Source of the DNA: Euperipatoides rowelli
Taxonomy: Eukaryota > Onychophora > Udeonychophora > Euonychophora > Peripatopsidae
Length of the DNA: 11,139 nt
Strand: one strand, 5' to 3'
Assembly: GCA_003024985.2 (NCBI GenBank)
Contig: PXIH01S0061410.1
Below are positions 5,038 to 11,139 of this stretch, piece by piece. Below the pieces are notes generated by a model. That model was not told the DNA's origin. It was given only the letters and a program-made list of their open reading frames with translations, and did not search any database. Numbering within the stretch: the stretch's first letter is position 1; every line of letters starts with the position of its first letter. The translations under genes and the position numbers were made by a program.

Positions 5038-8000
5038 TTAAACAACTTGATCTTTGGCATCAACTTTATCTTCTGATTCATCTTCCAAACCTTTAGAAGC
5101 AATAATGTTCAATTCACCAGGAACATTAGGACCATGGAACCATATAGGATGGTATTCTCCATCTTTGATTTTCCAGCCATAATCTTCATGTTTAACTCCA
5201 CCTAAAGGGTCAGCCTTTTCAAGGTTGTTCCACATTGTGCATACATAGTTGCATCTTTGGATTTTGATTAATATTGCGTTCTTTGTGAGAGGTAATATTA
5301 TAAGCTTCTATTTTTTTATATTATCAAATAAAGCTTTTTTCATTTTTAGGTTTGTTGAGTTTCATTAATACATTTTTTTCTACATACATTTTGCATGTGA
5401 ATGTTTCTAGGTCTTTTTCAATTTGAGACAAAGTTTTCCCCAGAGAAGCAAATGATTTTTGTATACTTTCTTCTTTCTTTAAAAGGTTGAGTGGATGAAT
5501 GTTACCCTTTCTAGAGAAAGATGTTGTATAGTCAGAGCCAGTATAGCAGTGAAAACCTGGTAAACTTTGTGAAATGGTTCCTAGTTTTCTAAAAATGCTT
5601 ATTACATTCACTCTTCATCTATTTTTCCCCTGTATCAAATTTATCCACACAATATGCTTCTTTTCATTGAATTTCCACATATTTCCTAAGAATATGATAA
5701 GCACATCTGTATCACTGGTTCAAAGATCAACTGAAAATTCTCTATCCATTCTTCATGATAAATCTTACTGTAATGGTAGAATATCCTGTATCAGCTTCTT
5801 CATGCTTGCATGCTAATTCTTGAACATTGATTGTGGTTCCATCACAAAATGTGTAATCTATATAGAGTAGACCAGGTTTAACAACATATTTATATGTGTG
5901 ATGCAGTTTCTTCCAATCTTCTATTAAAAATTTGATGAGTTGGTGTTTGTAATTTTCATTTTTAAGGGCTTTTTGAAATTATTTAGGCCTCACTTGATCT
6001 GGTCCATGAATAACATAAAATGTCTTCTAGAAATATTTAATGTCTTCTTAAATACCTTTCTGCATCTTTAATAGAGGGCTTCACATAAGTATCAAANATA
6101 ACATCAATCCTTTTTGACTTGATAGCACATAGGCAAATTAGAATATAACAAGAGAGACCTCTATATGTTGCAGGCTGGTTTGGTGGTAGAGTATGAAGAA
6201 AAGACATTCAATCTACTAGTGTGTAGTCAATAATAAGATGCTGTGTTCCATCCTCAACAGTTTTTTTTTCTAAGTAATGAAACAATTGGGATTTATCATT
6301 TTATTTAATGTTCCATCTCGATGAACCAGTGAGAGTGGAATTGGATTAGTTCATATGGCAATAACTTCTCTAAGCTGAATTGATTGTTTATTGCAAGACA
6401 GCATATTCTACCAAAAATTTCCAGCTTGTAGGTTAACTTTTTTTAATTTTTGTCTTTTTTTAATTGGAAATTGATGCATTCTGATTCAAAATTGAATATT
6501 TTTTGTCTAGGTATTGGTTTCTTCTATGAACTTTTTTTTTTAGAATTTCCCCTTGATCAAAGCAATTCAATAGAAATTGTTTTGTTGAATTATTGCTAGC
6601 TGCTTTACCTGTTTCTAAATTGTACAGGTTTTTTCTCTTAGCCTTTTGCTAAATGGATTGACATTGTTTTGTATCAGAGTGCCAATGTTTCTCAAATCTG
6701 TATTGTCTCTGATAACTCTGTGTTCATGTAGTTCTGATGAGACATCTTCTCTTACTAATAAACCAGCCATTTATTTGCATGTGTCGCAATTTTTGATCTG
6801 GCTGACATATTAACAGTCCATTTAAACCTTGCTGATTCCTGATTGTTAAATGCTACACTACCAGTTTGTTTACTAGAAGCATCCCTATTAATGGTTTGTT
6901 CAAGAGTTAAGTCAATTGGCACTCCAGAACAAGGTATTTTGGTCTGCTTAACTGATAAGCCATCTTCCTCCATCATCTCTTTCAATCCAGGATGTGTCTT
7001 TGTTATGTTCAACAGATTCTCAGTGTATTTAGTCATCCAAGAGCATAGTTATGATGGTTTGTAACAAAATAAATATTGGTCATTTGGGAAATGCAGTAGG
7101 TGAAGAGGTCAACATCATTCATCCGGACAGCTCTAGACAGTTTCATATAAATGTGTACCATTTCTAAGTAAGAAAACCAAAATTTTGCAGTTGATCCATG
7201 TTGACCTTTTCTGGTTGCTTTACAGAACTGTTCATAATCTTGAAATAGTTGTTTGATTTCCTTGGACAAGTCATCATTTAAAAGCTCAGGTTCATCTAAA
7301 ACAGACTGTAAATCAGATTTCAGCTTGTCATTTATTACTTGTGTATTGTCTTCAAATAATTTAATGTGCAAGATTTGCAACTCTGCTGCAAACAACACAT
7401 GNATTCTCTTACACCTATTGTAAAACTTTCGATTTAAAAAACTTCTTACATAATTTGCTGTTAGTGTTCCACTTTCTGTTAATAAGTAGGATGCTCCAGA
7501 CTCTGAAATAATTTTTAAATTGAAGAAAATTAAGACATGTACACTTGTGCAGGTGAAAAGCTCCAAAATGTATGAATACCGGTACTTTATTAAATCTAGG
7601 ATGTTCTAAAGAGTGCAATAAGCAAGCTGGTTTAGTAATTGCCAAATCATATGTCTTTATGACATTCATCAGCAATGTTTTTAGAAACTTTCAATGTTTC
7701 TAATACCATTGAAACATTGGTTGATGATTCATCATANTTTCGTAAATAACAAACATTTTGCTGTGTGTTTGTGTCTTTGACAGTTCATGAGTTAAATCAA
7801 ATCCACATAAGTATAATGTTTTCTTTTGAACTTGTGGCTAAGTCGAACACCCAGTACAAATCCCTTTCTTGGCTTCATAATAACTGTCTGGCGTTACTTG
7901 TTGTAACCTAACGAATATTTCATTGTTGCTTAACTTCAGTTTTTTAGTAANTGGTTCCAATAGGGTTTCTTGATGTTCATAGAATCGTTTCTTTGGAATA

Positions 8001-9566
8001 AATTTTTTAAAATCATTTGACGTTTTGATTGTTTGTTCTTTATTTGGTTCATTTCTATCATACTTTTTTTTTAAAGCAAATTCTTACAGTTTCATGATGA
8101 TTACCTTTACCAGAAAGTGTCTCACAATTTTCATCATAATATTATCAAATGCAGTAAATGTATATAAGTTAGGCTCCTTTACAATGCCATCAGGACAAGT
8201 GAATTGTCTCAAAGTTATTTTATTTGCTAAGTATGTTTCTATTTCTTCTGCATGACTGTAATTTAAAGTATGACCAAAACTATTTAACATTGTAAGTAAC
8301 AATTAGATTCCAGTCAAACGTTTAATGGCTAAGCCTAATGAAATATGCTTAGATGGCAACAAAGCACATTTTGTTACACAAAACACAGTATCCTGTGACA
8401 GATAGTTTTTTTTCTTTGAGCAGATTCTGATGGCGGCAAGTAAATTTAGGTCCACGTAGAAGTGAAGTGTAGAAAATAGATAGTGATTCAGTTAAATTGC
8501 ACTCTCCTTTCAGTAAGTCATCAATTGTCATATTGTCATCCATCTGGTACTTTTCCAGCTCCAAAATATATTTCCTCAAGATAAAATCTGCCTTCTTTAA
8601 TAAGAATAATGGGTCATTTTTACAGTTTTCTTTAAAACGTAACCTGACAGCCTGTTATTTCCATATTTTCTTTGTGCAATATGTTGTTTTTACCCACTGT
8701 AGAAATCACAACTTTTTCACAAAAATGTTTTGAAATTTTTGCATGACATCCTGTGTAACCAGTATATCGGATGTTATTATAACCCAATTCTTCTGCATAA
8801 GCAAAAAAACTTTCAAGAAGATTTGGTATCATAAATACTTCTTCTTGCTTCAGTATTTTGTCCTCAATAAAGTAACAAAGAGAAGTAAATACTTCCATGT
8901 GAACCTTCCACCTCAAGAACCAACTTTCATCTTGCTCTTCACTTAATATGTTTTTTAATTCTGGAACATGGATGGGATCTGAAATCGTTTCTTACACGTC
9001 AATGATGCTACCAAATTATAGTAATCTTTACGACATAAATTGTGTTAGTGTACTTCTGCAGCAATGAAGTCTTTGCTTCCAACAAATTTCAATAAATCGG
9101 TGTCATTCATAAGCTTAGCCTCTTTTCTAATACTTTCTCCTACCATTTTTGTTTGGCAGGCTATTAATCCCTCTTTTCTGTAGTTAAATTTTTTAGAAAG
9201 CTTTTTGCAGAATAAGCAAACTTTTTTTAAAACTCCAGTTAATTTACTGGTTAGCATTGTTAATCCTTTAGATCTTGTACTTAAAATAGGGGTGTGTTTT
9301 CCAGAATTGAACTGATAGGTATTAGTAGAAACTTTTTTGATACTGGTAAAGTTCTTGCAACACTTGAAATGATAGCCATCTAAATTGCCATACATGATTG
9401 GAAAATAATTCACAATTTTTCTATACTTGCTTGCCTTCATTTTGATTCATTCATGGGCAGCTAACTTTGCACAATTGACAGTTTTTTCTGTAAATAAGAT
9501 TATGTTTCCTTCTTCAGTGTTTCCATCATCTACATGAAGAATACATCTTCACTTTTCAAAAGCCAT
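5038..9566 (-). pseudogene. Large DDE-type transposase-like gene, decayed
   Basis: The gene reads from ATG 9566-9564 to TAA 5040-5038, about 1,500 codons, with no intron needed inside. Order of recognisable blocks: Cys/His pairs at the N-terminus (CILH; YHFKCC; CLFC near 9220; NLCRKDYY near 9030); a helical region with GYNNIRYTGYTGCHAKI; KHISLGLAIKRLTG near 8320; TMLNSFGHTLNYSHAEEIET; FTAFDN then ENCETLSGKGNHHET near 8100-8160; TYDLAITK near 7650; ASYLLTESGTL and NRCKR near 7410-7490; KIPCSGVPIDLTLEQTINRD near 6910; IPLSLVHRDGTLNK near 6320; GPDQVRP; CKHEEADT near 5790; DTDVLIIFLGNMW; FHCYTGSDYTTSFSRKG near 5540; YGWKIKDGEYHPIWF near 5170; an acidic tail. I know these phrases from large uncharacterised animal proteins. 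Asp of AFDN, Asp 7646-7648 and Glu 6899-6901 are candidate DDE residues (inference). Stops include 9549-9551, 9447-9449, 9045-9047, 8303-8305 and 7838-7840; frame changes occur near 8916-8990, 8632, 8410, 8145, 8070, 7735, 7670, 7550, 7040, 6765, 6615 and 5720. Many lie in homopolymers. Confidence 0.85.
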
Positions 9567-9624
9567 TTTTTAACAAATATTAAAAAGGTGTTTCAACTCT
9601 TCTCCACACGACTTAGTAAATTTT

Positions 9625-9763
9625 CTAAAAAAAAAAAATAGCCTAAATCTGCTACATTTGAAAATATTGAGCTGTGTAATAAATACAATTATATTGTTAC
9701 ATTGTATGCTTATAAATAATTAAAGGGAAAGATATTTGTAAATATTTGTTCAATAAAACTTAC
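9625..9763 (-). other. Likely 5'UTR intron of the transposase gene
   Basis: On the minus strand, TAG|GTAAGT (donor, first intron base 9763) is followed 139 bases later by a run of about twelve T's and AG (acceptor ending at 9625). Both sites match the animal consensus closely. The next exon leads in 58 bases to the ATG at 9566. The upstream exon would lie between 9764 and the right inverted repeat and has no recognised coding content. Confidence 0.5.
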
Positions 9764-9963
9764 CTATATATTTTTTATAAAAACTATTGCAGAGTTAAGT
9801 TTACATTAGATAAAGAACACATTATATCTACAAGCAGTGTTGTTGGGAAATGAGACATTAAAACAAAGGAAGTGACAGCACTTATTACTGAATGGAGTAT
9901 TAGATGCTGAATACCCCTTCAAATATGACACCATTAAGAAGCATCATATCATAAAAACAGATT

Positions 9964-10477
9964 AATTTCAATTTCATCTTATTGGACAAAAGCCCTCAAA
10001 ATGCATGTCTTACACTTTAAGTTATGATTTTATATAATTGTCCCCATCTGTTGATGAAAAAAAAAATTCCTAAAATGATGTCTTACTTGGTCATTTTTCT
10101 AAATTTCTCTATCTTAAGAGGGTTAAGCCCCCTACAATTTTGTTCTACTGAGTGGTTTTGTGATGTACACACTTCATGTGAACTAATGAAATGTTTTTCA
10201 TCCCTCCAGATGAAATTGTCAATTTAAGCAAAATTTAAAAATTATTTTGTCTTGTAGGTCTTACTCATTGGATTATGGTTGCTCATATATACCCCATCAG
10301 TTAGTGAAAAAATTTTCTGTCCTGAAATTGTTGTCAATTTTTCAACATTTAAAATGTCTAACATTTGTTAAAGGCCCCGATTTTGGAGCAAGACAAAACT
10401 TTTTATTTTACTAAGGACACTTAGTAAAATTTTCTACTTATTATGAATTGGTATTTTTCAAGCTAGCTCCTGGTCTA
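9964..10477 (-). repeat. Right terminal inverted repeat
   Basis: Reverse complement of the left repeat. Unit-end hallmarks appear inverted at 10258-10267 (GTCTTACTCA), 10142-10151 (GTTCTACTGA) and 10007-10016 (GTCTTACACT). The outermost interval is about 24 bp shorter than on the left because a segment equivalent to about 4081-4110 is missing. The similarity fades near 9964, so this end carries only about three units. Open frames in it (for example 10024-10227 plus) are repeat sequence, not genes. Confidence 0.9.
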
Positions 10478-10480
10478 TTA
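10478..10480. repeat. Candidate target-site duplication, right (TTA)
   Basis: Directly follows the right end of the transposon and matches the TTA at 3828-3830 in the same orientation. Confidence 0.55.
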
Positions 10481-11139
10481 GTCTATTTTCTTGAGATACT
10501 TCTATATGAATTTTTTCTATATTTTCTAAAGAGCTTATTTATTTTAAAATATCTGTAGTCTATTGTTTAAAATAATAAATAAAGCGTGAATGACAATACT
10601 GAATATATAATGTTTTGTAAATAGATGAAACAATGAAATCGTCATAGAGGTAAAAATTATATGAACTATTCAATGCTTTCATTTTAAATAAGATTATCAT
10701 GAATGGTAAAGGTAGGCCATTATGAAATAAAATCCCTAAATCAGTAATTTGATTTGGGGTTGGTACATATTGCTAGCCCAGAGGGTTTTAGTAGACACTC
10801 ACCTTCAAGCTGGCATATTGGAGAACACTTCGTTGTCCATGGTTCGTGTTCGTTTTGTCAAAATATGTCCTCGGAAAACATCCATCTTTTTATCGCCATT
10901 AATTGAAAGAGGGACTAGTTTTACAAATCAACAATTCTGCATCATAACGAGGTTCCGAGTCATTACGAGGATTTAAAATTTTTTTTATGTAAAGTTGCTA
11001 TATTTTGAGTATTAAAAATAACGTGTTTCTGAAATTTTTATCTCCCCACGAATGCATATTTTATTCATTTCAAAATCTACTTAACTATCAGGGTGAGAGT
11101 TTATTTTCTTACAAACAGGCTCTTTTTAATAAATTCAAA
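10481..11139. other. Right flank, no gene recognised
   Basis: AT-rich sequence with one CpG-richer patch at about 10750-10980. In that patch the minus strand shows TTGAAG|GTGAGT (donor at 10802-10797), a good splice-donor match. The frames leading into it are short and hit stops, so a non-coding first exon is the most that could be claimed. CATAACGAGG and CATTACGAGG (10943-10952 and 10961-10970) form a small 18-bp-spaced direct repeat. The 75-residue plus frame at 10749-10976 has no recognised motif. Confidence 0.3.

Larger units (their letters stand above)
3831..10477 (-). mobile_element. 6.6-kb DNA transposon with long terminal inverted repeats
   Basis: The ends TAGACCAGGAGCTAGC (3831-3846) and GCTAGCTCCTGGTCTA (10462-10477) are exact reverse complements and open inverted repeats of over 500 bp. 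Between them lies one decayed minus-strand gene for a very large transposase-like protein. A TTA flanks both ends. The structure (inverted repeats, short duplication, a single large gene) is that of a cut-and-paste DNA transposon. The copy inserted just beyond a minisatellite. It looks complete at both ends but its gene has many stops and frameshifts, so it cannot move itself. The superfamily is not assigned: a 3-bp duplication fits several groups (PIF/Harbinger, Academ, CACTA), but the protein is unlike Harbinger as I know it. Confidence 0.85.

Noticed and set aside
6730-6750. CTGATGAGACATC, resembling a hammerhead ribozyme core
   Set aside because: No matching stems or GAAA partner at the right spacing, and it lies in transposase coding sequence.
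6843-7064. 73-residue plus-strand frame
   Set aside because: Shadow of the strongly conserved minus-strand block with GVPIDLTLEQTIN.
7505-7545. Possible intron in the transposase gene (ATTTCAG acceptor-like word on the minus strand near 7500)
   Set aside because: The sequence on both sides reads as contiguous family protein with only a one-base frame change, so a frameshift explains it better.
3831-10477. PIF/Harbinger or Polinton identity for the long-repeat element
   Set aside because: TTA duplication fits Harbinger, but the protein is about 1,500 residues with none of the Harbinger motifs I know and there is no second Myb-like gene. Polinton has 6-bp duplications and many genes, none of which lie inside.

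Overview
The window looks like repeat-rich DNA from an AT-rich animal genome, probably an invertebrate. The evidence is long A/T homopolymer runs, eukaryotic splice and polyadenylation signals, a Polinton/Maverick remnant, a minisatellite, and a DNA transposon whose gene belongs to a protein family known from many animals. Five isolated n bases (255, 6097, 7402, 7737, 7951) suggest a draft assembly. The species cannot be named from the sequence. I found no intact host gene and no bacterial-type operon.

Layout. (1) 1-153, minus: a 51-codon open frame of unknown kind that starts inside the window and runs off its left end. (2) About 169-1449, plus: a decayed piece of a Polinton/Maverick virus-like transposon. 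It holds the integrase C-terminus with a chromodomain, the minor capsid (penton-type) gene and the start of a third short structural gene. That third gene is partly copied in reverse, giving a 188-bp near-perfect palindrome at 1373-1560. (3) 1561-2690: non-coding, with a small perfect hairpin, a GC-richer hairpin block with a tRNA-like A-box and a poly(A) run, flanked by two matching A-rich direct repeats. (4) About 2690-3760: degenerate tandem repeats, with a 68-bp minisatellite whose unit contains ETS-like, YY1-like, ZNF143-like and heat-shock-element-like words. (5) 3831-10477: a complete but inactive 6.6-kb DNA transposon bounded by a TTA direct repeat. It has long terminal inverted repeats built from alternating ~138-bp units. 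One decayed minus-strand gene (5038-9566) for a ~1,500-residue transposase-like protein has a likely 5'UTR intron. (6) 10481-11139: flanking sequence with no clear gene.

The window's most notable content is the 6.6-kb transposon. Its protein has conserved phrases seen in many uncharacterised animal proteins, which here sit between long terminal repeats and a candidate target-site duplication. That supports reading the family as a DDE-type transposase with its own terminal architecture. I could not assign it to a named superfamily by reading alone.
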